Part shown: positions 1 to 7,809 of the stretch, piece after piece
Layout: each line of letters starts with the position of its first letter
Numbering within the stretch: position 1 is the stretch's first letter
Origin: an uncultured Thalassotalea sp.
Lineage (GTDB): Bacteria > Pseudomonadota > Gammaproteobacteria > Enterobacterales > Alteromonadaceae
Assembly: GCA_947492575.1 (NCBI GenBank)
Contig: CANLNK010000001.1
Location: 682,001-746,000 of the forward strand
Reading direction: 5' to 3'
DNA length: 64,000 bases
The notes under the pieces: model-generated
Database searches by the model: none
Seen by the model: only the letters and a program-made list of their open reading frames with translations
What the model was told of the DNA's origin: nothing
Translations under genes and position numbers: made by a program

Positions 1-663
1 GTTACTTAATGAGTGATGGCTGGTGCCAATGCGCAGCGTTTCGCCGCCATTAGAACCAAAAATTGGGCGCGGACCAAAGTAGTTATGGTCAATACGGTGA
101 TGGTTTTCTTGGCTGTTCTTATCATTCAAACGAACAGCTAAGGTAACCCCTTTATTGCGTTTACCTGCCAAGTAGTTGTGGTCGAATCGGTTGTGTTTAC
201 CATAAAGTGCTACCCAGTAGTCGCCCTCGCGTTTGTCTGGATTTGAGTAGTCTTCGATAACGGTTTCAGTAACACGCGAGTGGTACGCGAAGTCTTTCTT
301 GTTACGGCGAAACGCGATAACTTCACTGCTTGGTGTGTAACCGTTTTTAAAGATTAAACCTGATACAACAAGGTATTCGCCTGCTAAACGCAGGTTTGAC
401 TGCCCAGAAAGCACCACCTTACCCTTGGTTTCAGCAGTTAAAGTAATAGGTTTTTGCTTCGTGCCTTTGCCGGTAAAAAGAATTTCAAAGTCTTGGTATG
501 TGCCATTGGCTAGAATGACTGTATCACCAGCGGTAAGTGACTTCGCTACTTTCTTGTATGCTGCTGGTGAGTCAACTAAGTACTCTTTTGCCGCAAGGTT
601 TAATGAAATAATGCCTGTAAATACAAGCATAAACATTGATTGTAATAATTTGCCAAAACTCAT
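1..663 (-). CDS. Alginate lyase family PL6 (partial, N-terminal 221 residues)
   Basis: This is the N-terminal part of a right-handed beta-helix polysaccharide lyase of the PL6/chondroitinase-B family; the rest lies beyond the left window edge. Reading from the ATG at 663 gives a hydrophobic signal peptide ending near LNLAA, then the family opening (KEYLVDSPAAYKKV) and the strand-repeat region. Near the cut end are HNYLAGKRNKGVTLAVR and NYFGPR followed by GGETLRIGTSHHS, which matches the conserved PL6 core carrying the catalytic Lys/Arg. It probably cleaves alginate, often polyM or polyMG, outside the cytoplasm or in the periplasm. It is co-oriented with the dehydrogenase and TonB receptor upstream of it, as in alginate operons. 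The family call is strong; the exact specificity cannot be read. Confidence 0.88.
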   Translation of the reverse strand, partial: MSFGKLLQSMFMLVFTGIISLNLAAKEYLVDSPAAYKKVAKSLTAGDTVILANGTYQDFEILFTGKGTKQKPITLTAETKGKVVLSGQSNLRLAGEYLVVSGLIFKNGYTPSSEVIAFRRNKKDFAYHSRVTETVIEDYSNPDKREGDYWVALYGKHNRFDHNYLAGKRNKGVTLAVRLNDKNSQENHHRIDHNYFGPRPIFGSNGGETLRIGTSHHSLSN

Positions 664-688
664 AACACGACCGCTTATTTAAAAATAG

Positions 689-748
689 AGGCCTTTTTAT
701 TTCCATTCATTGGCGTATTTGCCTGCGAGAATTTCTATAAAAAGGCCT
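689..748. repeat. 12-bp inverted repeat pair
   Basis: AGGCCTTTTTAT at 689-700 is repeated as its exact reverse complement at 737-748, with 36 bases between. It lies between the PL6 gene and the dehydrogenase gene. It could form a long stem-loop in the mRNA or be a regulator site. No T-run follows, so it is not a clear terminator. Confidence 0.4.
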
Positions 749-752
749 TTAT

Positions 753-787
753 ACCGAAGGACGACGAGGGAGAATGCGCCCTTCGGT
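753..787 (-). terminator. Possible hairpin terminator after the dehydrogenase gene
   Basis: ACCGAAGG (753-760) pairs with CCTTCGGT (780-787) around a 19-base loop. The T-tract is weak on either strand (TTTT on the plus side). It could attenuate transcription between the dehydrogenase and the PL6 gene. Confidence 0.35.
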
Positions 788-880
788 TTTACCTAACGTT
801 TTAAGTGCGATTCGCACCTAATAACATGCGTTTTATTATTGTTGTAATTTGTTGCTAATGATTGCTTATTTAGTCGCAGA

Positions 881-1762
881 TCACTTAGTTAACTTTGTGA
901 AGTAATCAAAAATCACCGGTACATCGTTTTGTGCAAGGCCAGCATCAACAGCGGCTTGTAAGTTAGTTGAAGTGCCTTGAGCGATAAGTGATTCAGTGCC
1001 AAGGTCTTTCACCATCTCTAAGAAATAACCCAAATCCTTATTTGCGTTTGCTACAGAGAAACCTAACTTTTCTTCTCCGTCGACAGCGTAGAACTTACAG
1101 AACTGCATAAATGGTGAGTTAGAAGGGCCTGCCGACATAATGTCGAATAACTGTTGTCCATCAACGCCAGCAAGTTTAGCTACGGCGAATGCTTGTGACA
1201 TAGTTGCAACGGTTGTCATGCCCATGAAGTTATTAATCAACTTCGTTGTGTGACCAGCACCTAAAGCGCCCAGATGGAAAACGTTTTCACCTTGCTCTTC
1301 AAGAAGCGGCTTAACAGCATTGAAAGTGTCTAAATCGCCAGCTGCCATGATGTTAAGTAGACCGTCTTTTGCGTGCGCTGGCGTGCGGCCTAGTGGCGCA
1401 TCAATCATGCCGACATTTTTAGCGGCTAAATCTGCACCAATTTTACGTGTCGAAGCAGGAATTGATGTACCAAAGTCAATTAAGGTTGCACCTTCTTTAA
1501 TACCAGCCAATACACCTGTATCGCCATAGATAACTTTCTCTACAACTTCAGATGTTGTTAAACAAAGCTCAACCACGTCACTTGCAGCTGCTAACTCTTT
1601 ACCAGAGCTAAATTGCGTTGCGTTACCACGAGCTAACACTGCATCAACTGCTGCTTGGTTAAGATCCATTACATTTACGTGGTATCCACGTTTTTGTAAG
1701 TTTTCTACCATGTTGCCGCCCATAAGGCCCAAACCGATAAAACCAATTGTTGGCTTTGACAT
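881..1762 (-). CDS. NAD(P)-dependent beta-hydroxyacid dehydrogenase, DehR-like
   Basis: A 293-residue member of the 3-hydroxyisobutyrate dehydrogenase/tartronate semialdehyde reductase family, of normal length. The N-terminal Rossmann motif GLGLMGG is at residues 10-16, the substrate loop DAPLGRTPAHAKDG is at 121-134, and the catalytic lysine is in GHTTKLINN (Lys174). In alginate gene clusters a member of this family (DehR type) reduces the unsaturated monouronate product DEH to 2-keto-3-deoxygluconate, feeding the Entner-Doudoroff pathway; that role is inferred here from the neighbours. A GGAG-type ribosome site precedes the ATG. Garr/GlxR-like semialdehyde reductase is the alternative, but no glycerate genes are nearby. 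Confidence 0.85.
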   Translation of the reverse strand: MSKPTIGFIGLGLMGGNMVENLQKRGYHVNVMDLNQAAVDAVLARGNATQFSSGKELAAASDVVELCLTTSEVVEKVIYGDTGVLAGIKEGATLIDFGTSIPASTRKIGADLAAKNVGMIDAPLGRTPAHAKDGLLNIMAAGDLDTFNAVKPLLEEQGENVFHLGALGAGHTTKLINNFMGMTTVATMSQAFAVAKLAGVDGQQLFDIMSAGPSNSPFMQFCKFYAVDGEEKLGFSVANANKDLGYFLEMVKDLGTESLIAQGTSTNLQAAVDAGLAQNDVPVIFDYFTKLTK

Positions 1763-1975
1763 AATAAACTCCTTGATAAATACATTAATGCGAAGGCTTT
1801 TATTACCTGATGAGTTGCATCAACGCGTTATGTTTAATTTATGAAGTACAACAGCGACTTGGCGCGCACTTCGATGTTTCAGCAAACTACAGCGAGTAAA
1901 GTTTGTTGAAGAAAACCTTGCTGCGTTAAGGCGTTTATTCATTAACGCAGCGCAATATCTTTTCGGTGTTAAGGG

Positions 1976-4900
1976 TTAGAATTTTGCTTTAACACCGAAC
2001 TCCCATTTCGTACCTGAACGCGAGTAATCAGCAATCGTGGTGTCGTTACCACGGGTCATCACTTGTGGTTCGTTGGTTAAGTTCAAGCCTTTTAAGAACA
2101 AGCTCACGTTTTTGTTGATCTTGTACTTAGCTGACATGTTCATGTAGGTCGCATCTTGCACGTAGCGATGTGAGCGATCTGGAAACGGTAAGCTGTTAGG
2201 TTGTAAGTACTTTGAGCGGTATTTCCACAGTAGACGCACAGTGGTGTCATCGCCTTCCCAGTAGATAGATGCAGACGCGACGTTTTTAGAAAAACCAAAC
2301 AGATTCGCGTCTGGCACAATACCGGGGCTTGCTGGTTCATCAGTAACAAAATCTGAATCAGCATGGTTCCATGCCACTTTTGCCCCTAAACCATTGAATG
2401 GTGCTGGAAGCTCGACAAAGTGTTTTTGTGCCGTCACTTCAAAACCTTTTATGACAGACTCATCGTCAGAGGTTTGTTTTACAATGTGACTGACATTCGG
2501 GTAGGTGGTATCTACGCCATCTAAGTTAACGGTAATGTCACGTTGCTCAGTTGTTGTTTCATATCCACCTGTGAATGACTTGTAGTAAAGCGCTAAGCTC
2601 AATGCTGCATCTTCTGATGGGTAGTACTCAAATGAAACGTCGTAGTTGTCCGCAGTGTACGGATCTAAGTGGTTACCGTTTGCTTCGCCGCTACGAATAA
2701 CTTCAGAAAAATCTGTATTCGAACCTGGGTCACAAACTGTATCGTCTTCGTCTTCACACGTCTCGTAGCTAACGCCAGCTGACATCGCATTCATTTGGAA
2801 GCGTGACATTGAGCGGTAAGCAGCAGTACGCAAGTAGAAATTGTCGGTTAACATGAAGGTTAAGTTAAGGCTTGGTAGTACTTCTGTGTACTCTGAATCC
2901 AACGTAACTTTTTCAATTTCACCAGTAGGGTTAATAACCGAATCCCAAACAATATCGCCTTCTTCTGTCTCGCGAGACGTAATGTAGACCTTGTCACCCC
3001 AGCCATCTGAGTGTGTTTCAGTTTTTACGATACGAACACCGACGTTACCAAATACAGGGTAACCCGCAATTTCTGTATCGATATTACCCATGATGTACGC
3101 GGCGGTGATCGTTTCTTCGACGATACGGTCGCCACCATCACGGCCATCTTCACGTTCACCTATGTCGTAGAAATCAGTGCTCGTTGCGCCTGGCAATTGA
3201 CCTAAAATCTGACCGATGAAACATTTGCTATCGTAAGTTGCATAACGCGTTGCATCACCACCATCACCTGGCTCTTCAGTAAACTGAATATTGTTGCTGT
3301 GATCGTTTTGACAGTTATCAATAATGCCGTTGATCAAGGCGTTATTGGCTTCTGGGTTAAGTTCATCCCAGTTATTGTCTTCATTGTCGCTTGCGCCATT
3401 ACGCTGCTCACCTGTAGCTATTACAAGTGATACATCGTTGTTAACGTAATCAACTAGGTTTTCCACTGAATAACGCACACCAGCTTTAATGCTAGAGAAG
3501 TAGTCGTTATCAATTTCATATTCACCGCTAAAATCTACCGCGAAGATGTCATCTTTACGCTCTTCATGTGTACGACGGTATTCCACATATGCATGATCAT
3601 CATGAACAAAGTTGCCCATATGACTAGCATCAAATGCTTCCCATGACGCGAAGCCTGAATCATCAGGACCTAAACGGTTGCTGTCTAACCAGGTTAATGT
3701 AGGAACATTACGACCACGGAAATCTAATGAATAGTTATAGCGTTCAGTTGAACGGAACTTAGTACGATGGCGTAAGCGATAGCGGTACGACTCAGAATAT
3801 GAAAGATCTAATGCAAGCGCTAAACGATCTGTTGCTTGATATTCAAACTCAAGACCACCACCACGATATTCATCAACTTGATTGCGGTCTTCACCTTGCA
3901 GCGTTGGGCGGGCTTCACCTGTCGCGTAAAGTAAAGTGTGATCGTCGGCAATGATATGGTCAGCCAGATCATCACGACGAGTATCTAACGCCAACTCCAT
4001 ACGCTTTTCTGTGTACTCTAAATCAGAGTATTCAATGTCAGCGTTAATATTTAGCTTGTCGTTTGGCACCCACTGGAATGTTAATACCGCACCAGTACGA
4101 ATATCTTCATCTTCACCGGTACGCCAGTAAGCATCGTTTGGCACGTAGAAAATGCTGCTTTGGTCGAAGTCAGCTAAGTCTGTGTCAACGCCAATTTCGG
4201 GTGCGCGACCTACACGACCAGCACTCACACCTTGTTGACCTGTGGCACAGTTACTGCCACCTACGAGTTCAGAGCCGTCAGCTGCACGTAGTGCACAGAT
4301 GCCCATTTGTGAACTACCACCGTAGTTCTCTTCAGGATTAGCAGAATCACTGTGATTCAAACCTAAAGTGAAACCCATGTCACCGAAGTTTTCGGTTTCC
4401 CACTGGTGCACAGTTGACGCGACTATTTTGCCACCCCAAGGTGAAACATCGCCGTCTACGTCTTGGTAGTACTGATTGTAAACGCCTGATACTTGCACTG
4501 TTGTTTGCGACTCACCGTAGTCAACCGCACGCAGTGAATTGACATCAATAGTACCTGAAGTACCACCTTCGACGAGGTCTGCTTGTTGCGATTTATAAAT
4601 AACAACTTTATCGACTAGCTCAGAAGGGAATTTCTTAAAGTTTACTGCACGACCAGGACCAGCATTGGTAATAGTGCGACCGTTAAAAGTTGAATAACCC
4701 CAATACGAGCCAAGACCACGAATCGATATTTCGTTCTGGCTACCTTTAAGTCTATGACCTGAAGCGCCTGAAATATTCTCGATAACGTCAGATAAAGACA
4801 AACCCGGTAAGTCACCAAAGTCTGCTGCGGCAACTGCATCTACAATCGCGGTGTTGTCTTTTTTCTCTGCTAATGAGCGAGTCATCGTGCGTTGAAGAGC

Positions 4901-5095
4901 ACCACGAACCTCAATAACTTCGATCTGTTCTGACTCAGCATCGCCTGTTGTGGCATTGCTAGGTGTTTCTTGCGCTGCCAACGTTGGAAACGCGAGCATA
5001 GTGAGTAGAGTTGACGCACACAGAATCTGTCTGCGGTAGCTGTCCCCGTGGCGTAGTGCCCAGCTAACTTTGTTTAACGTATTGGTCTTAGCCAT
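1976..5095 (-). CDS. TonB-dependent receptor, TIGR01782 type, putative alginate-oligosaccharide uptake
   Basis: A 1039-residue outer-membrane receptor. An unusually long N-region (about 40 residues) contains a signal sequence ending near LAAQE. A TonB-box-like stretch (IEVIEVRGA) follows, then the plug (about residues 75-200, with SLSDVIENISG and ISIRGLG), then the large beta-barrel ending in the terminal aromatic signature ...GVKAKF. The size and the VRGALQRT opening are typical of carbohydrate receptors of the TIGR01782 group in Alteromonadales. Position next to PL6, DehR-like and PL7 genes suggests transport of alginate oligosaccharides across the outer membrane. A FadR-type operator-like site lies 83 bp upstream of the start. 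The substrate is inferred from context only. Confidence 0.85.
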   Translation of the reverse strand: MAKTNTLNKVSWALRHGDSYRRQILCASTLLTMLAFPTLAAQETPSNATTGDAESEQIEVIEVRGALQRTMTRSLAEKKDNTAIVDAVAAADFGDLPGLSLSDVIENISGASGHRLKGSQNEISIRGLGSYWGYSTFNGRTITNAGPGRAVNFKKFPSELVDKVVIYKSQQADLVEGGTSGTIDVNSLRAVDYGESQTTVQVSGVYNQYYQDVDGDVSPWGGKIVASTVHQWETENFGDMGFTLGLNHSDSANPEENYGGSSQMGICALRAADGSELVGGSNCATGQQGVSAGRVGRAPEIGVDTDLADFDQSSIFYVPNDAYWRTGEDEDIRTGAVLTFQWVPNDKLNINADIEYSDLEYTEKRMELALDTRRDDLADHIIADDHTLLYATGEARPTLQGEDRNQVDEYRGGGLEFEYQATDRLALALDLSYSESYRYRLRHRTKFRSTERYNYSLDFRGRNVPTLTWLDSNRLGPDDSGFASWEAFDASHMGNFVHDDHAYVEYRRTHEERKDDIFAVDFSGEYEIDNDYFSSIKAGVRYSVENLVDYVNNDVSLVIATGEQRNGASDNEDNNWDELNPEANNALINGIIDNCQNDHSNNIQFTEEPGDGGDATRYATYDSKCFIGQILGQLPGATSTDFYDIGEREDGRDGGDRIVEETITAAYIMGNIDTEIAGYPVFGNVGVRIVKTETHSDGWGDKVYITSRETEEGDIVWDSVINPTGEIEKVTLDSEYTEVLPSLNLTFMLTDNFYLRTAAYRSMSRFQMNAMSAGVSYETCEDEDDTVCDPGSNTDFSEVIRSGEANGNHLDPYTADNYDVSFEYYPSEDAALSLALYYKSFTGGYETTTEQRDITVNLDGVDTTYPNVSHIVKQTSDDESVIKGFEVTAQKHFVELPAPFNGLGAKVAWNHADSDFVTDEPASPGIVPDANLFGFSKNVASASIYWEGDDTTVRLLWKYRSKYLQPNSLPFPDRSHRYVQDATYMNMSAKYKINKNVSLFLKGLNLTNEPQVMTRGNDTTIADYSRSGTKWEFGVKAKF

Positions 5096-5483
5096 GTTGT
5101 AAACCCGGTTGCTTATAGTTTTTTTATATTTTGTTAGCGTTTATTCAAGCAACACGAAAGCGCATTGTCAACCATTTTGGTAAAACAATATGGTTTAACT
5201 TTTATCTTGGTTTCTTACCAAAAGCTATTTTTAAGATAGTGATGTGTAGTATATATGTTTGATTTTGTAGGTTATTATTCTTTTTCTTTAGGTTGGTTTT
5301 TAATTTGATTTTTAACGTGCTTTTTTCATCCCGATGTAAGCTCTTTGGTTGGTTTATAGCTATTCATTATCTGTTTATATAAAACCAAAAGAGTGATATT
5401 GGTTGACCATTGGTGTGCGCTTGGTGTAAAGATCTGGTGTTACAACACAGCGTTTCAATATCAGGGTAACAATAGGCTGAGGT
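5096..5483. promoter_or_regulatory. Divergent promoter region between TonB receptor and PL7 lyase genes
   Basis: This 388-bp AT-rich region separates two diverging genes. It is rich in TTGGT half sites. TGGTAAAACAA (5178-5188) fits the FadR-family pattern TNGTNNNACNA. TTGGT-TTCTT-ACCAA (5207-5221) is an inverted repeat with a five-base spacer, and TGGT-TG-ACCA (5400-5409) has a two-base spacer nearer the lyase gene. No gene is seen in it. Confidence 0.5.
5178..5188. promoter_or_regulatory. Putative FadR-family operator
   Basis: TGGTAAAACAA matches TNGTNNNACNA, the general operator pattern of GntR/FadR-type regulators. It is 83 bp before the TonB receptor start. Related sites occur at 7732, 11216 and 12933. 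Confidence 0.45.
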
Positions 5484-6950
5484 ATGCGAAATTTGATAAA
5501 AAATAATGATGGCTCGAAAGTACGGGGAGAGACAAGCGCAGAGAGGGTAGCCAATACTACTCGTTATGCACTAGGCCTTACCCCTTTTGTGCTGAGCATG
5601 ATTCTTTTGGGATGTGGCAGTAGCGGCAACAACGCTGAACAACAACCTGTTGAAGTGCCTGACCCTGACCCACAAACGCCAACCACTCAGATAGAAGATA
5701 TTGCTTGCGATTCCAACTATTTTCTTGAACCTCTATCTGCCACCCTTGCTGATAGTGACGCCTTAATATCGACGCTAATTGACGGTAACAAAACGAGCCA
5801 ATCGAGCTGGCAAGCGAGCAGTGTTGATAGCGAACTTATTATTGAGTTGAACGATCCTGCTTTAGTCAAATCACTTGTTGTTAGCTGGCAGGATACCAGT
5901 ATTAGCCACGGCTACAGTGTATCTGCATCGAAAGATAAAGATGAGTGGATAACCTTGGTTAACCAGAGCCAGAGTGAAGAGCAGGCGACTATCCCAGCAG
6001 TGATAGATTTGACGCAAAGTACGGAAGCCACAGCTAAATACTTAAAGCTCTCCTTATCGGGCAGCGCACTCTCTGAAGCCAGCGCAGTGCTTGAAGTTGA
6101 GGCGTTTGGTTGTAGGCAAGATGTTGCCCACGATATTGAACTTATCGATTGGTATTTAAGTGTGCCGACTGATACCGACAACAACGGGCGCTCAGACAGT
6201 ATTAGTGAGCAATCTTTGGCTGGTGGCTACCAAGATATGCGCTTTTTCCGCACTTCTGAAGATGGTGGGCTAACATTCGCCACTAGTGTTTCTGGTTATA
6301 AAACATCAACCAATACCAGTTATGTGCGTTCAGAATTAAGAGAAATGCTGCGCCGTGGGAATAGCGAGCATAAAACCCAGGGAGTTAACGCTAATAACTG
6401 GGTGTTTTCATCAGCGCCAGATTCAGATCTAGCTGCAGCTGGCGGCGTTGATGGATCTCTGACGGCTGAACTTGCTGTAAATCAAGTAACAAGTACAGGT
6501 GAGTCTTACCAAATTGGCAGAGTAATTATCGGGCAAATTCACGCTAATGATGATGAACCTGTGCGTCTTTACTACCGCAAGTTACCCAACAACGAAAACG
6601 GTGCAATTTACATTGCTCATGAGTTGTTGGGCGGCGACGATACTTATTATGAACTTATAGGTTCTCGCAGCAGCAACGCTAGTAATCCAGCTGACGGTAT
6701 TCCTTTAAATGAAAAGTTTTCATATCAAATTAATGTTACGGGCAACTTCTTAGAGGTGACCATTACTAAGGCCGACGGTAGTCGTTATGTTCAGCAAGTC
6801 GATATGTCAGCCAGTGGCTACGACGAAGGTGGCCAATACATGTATTTCAAAGCAGGTGTTTATAACCAAAACAACTCCGGTGATCAGCATGACTATGTAC
6901 AAGCAACCTTTTATCAAATAACCAATAGCCATCAAGGATATGACTACTAA
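5484..6950 (+). CDS. Alginate lyase family PL7 lipoprotein with N-terminal CBM32-like domain
   Basis: A 488-residue lipoprotein. A hydrophobic stretch leads to the lipobox LLGC (Cys about residue 44), then a Pro/Asp-rich linker. A discoidin/CBM32-like beta-sandwich covers about residues 72-210, bracketed by two cysteines. The PL7 catalytic domain spans about 215-485. The three PL7 signatures are present: R282-SELR-286, Q351-I-H353 and YFKAGVYNQ at 454-462 with the catalytic tyrosine. It would cleave alginate by beta-elimination at the cell surface. The start gives an unusually long n-region before the lipobox; no closer start with a good ribosome site was evident. It is transcribed away from the TonB receptor gene, sharing its upstream region. 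Confidence 0.9.
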   Translation: MRNLIKNNDGSKVRGETSAERVANTTRYALGLTPFVLSMILLGCGSSGNNAEQQPVEVPDPDPQTPTTQIEDIACDSNYFLEPLSATLADSDALISTLIDGNKTSQSSWQASSVDSELIIELNDPALVKSLVVSWQDTSISHGYSVSASKDKDEWITLVNQSQSEEQATIPAVIDLTQSTEATAKYLKLSLSGSALSEASAVLEVEAFGCRQDVAHDIELIDWYLSVPTDTDNNGRSDSISEQSLAGGYQDMRFFRTSEDGGLTFATSVSGYKTSTNTSYVRSELREMLRRGNSEHKTQGVNANNWVFSSAPDSDLAAAGGVDGSLTAELAVNQVTSTGESYQIGRVIIGQIHANDDEPVRLYYRKLPNNENGAIYIAHELLGGDDTYYELIGSRSSNASNPADGIPLNEKFSYQINVTGNFLEVTITKADGSRYVQQVDMSASGYDEGGQYMYFKAGVYNQNNSGDQHDYVQATFYQITNSHQGYDY

Positions 6951-7052
6951 TGTGCGAGTTATTGCATATTAAATCAATATGTTAATGGGGCATTTTGACA
7001 CTAGATTTTTACCACTAAACGCCGCCTGACTACAGACTAATAGAGACAACTA

Positions 7053-7634
7053 ATGATGATTAAATTAAATTTTGTTAAGCCAATAAACACTCGCATATTA
7101 ATGATATTGCTCGCGATATTTATTTCATTGCTCGCTACTTTGCCTGTAAAAGCGAGCGAAATGTCACAACATCAGTTCTTCGACAAAAAGCTATCTATCG
7201 AACTTCCAAATGAACTTAAACAGTTATCCGAAAAAGCTTTAGATAAGCGATATGGAAAACAAAGTGTACCTCCGTCATTTGCGTTTAGTGGGGGTGATAA
7301 CAGTATTAGCTTTACCTTTACGCAATACCCGACACCTGCCAACAAGGGGTCGATGAATAAAATTCACAAGTCTATTTCTAATATGCTGCGCAAAGCCAGT
7401 GGTAAAGCAAGCTGGAAGAAAGACAAGGTTTATACCCGTTTAGGTACCAAGATTGCTGTCTACGAATATGAAGTTAAAGGCATTGGTAAATACCAGTACA
7501 ACTTAACTTATGCGCTGCCTGTAGATGGAAAGTTAACCTTTATCTCATTCATCAGTACGGATAAAAAATACAAAAATAAATGGCTGTCGTTAGCAAGAGA
7601 GAGCCTTGATTCTATCCAATTAATCACGCTGTAA
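7053..7634 (+). CDS. Exported protein of unknown function in the alginate cluster
   Basis: A 193-residue protein with an N-terminal hydrophobic segment (residues about 14-35) ending at PVKASE, a likely signal peptidase I site. The mature part is basic and soluble-looking, with strand-rich segments such as SISFTFTQYPTP and GTKIAVYEYEVKG. I do not recognise the family. It lies 102 bp after the PL7 gene and ahead of the repeated-module lipoprotein, so it may be co-regulated with alginate use. A second ATG one codon downstream could be the real start. Confidence 0.7.
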   Translation: MMIKLNFVKPINTRILMILLAIFISLLATLPVKASEMSQHQFFDKKLSIELPNELKQLSEKALDKRYGKQSVPPSFAFSGGDNSISFTFTQYPTPANKGSMNKIHKSISNMLRKASGKASWKKDKVYTRLGTKIAVYEYEVKGIGKYQYNLTYALPVDGKLTFISFISTDKKYKNKWLSLARESLDSIQLITL

Positions 7635-7722
7635 CTGATTGCTTTTATGCAATTATTTATCATCTTAATTACTGGTAAGTCAGTAGCTTAGATTCTCTGG
7701 TGAGAATATCTTTAATTTATGG

Positions 7723-7751
7723 TTGACAATGTTGTAATACAATTAAATACT
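7723..7751 (+). promoter_or_regulatory. Sigma-70-like promoter overlapping a FadR-family operator
   Basis: TTGACA (7723-7728) and AATACT (7746-7751) are spaced 17 bp. The operator-like palindrome TTGT-AAT-ACAA (7732-7742) sits between them, a placement expected for a repressor. It lies 59 bp before the start of the repeated-module lipoprotein gene. Confidence 0.55.
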
Positions 7752-7809
7752 AAAATGTAAACCAATTGTCTTATCGATTGTTTTACCATAAAGCAACAGG
7801 ATTATAATA

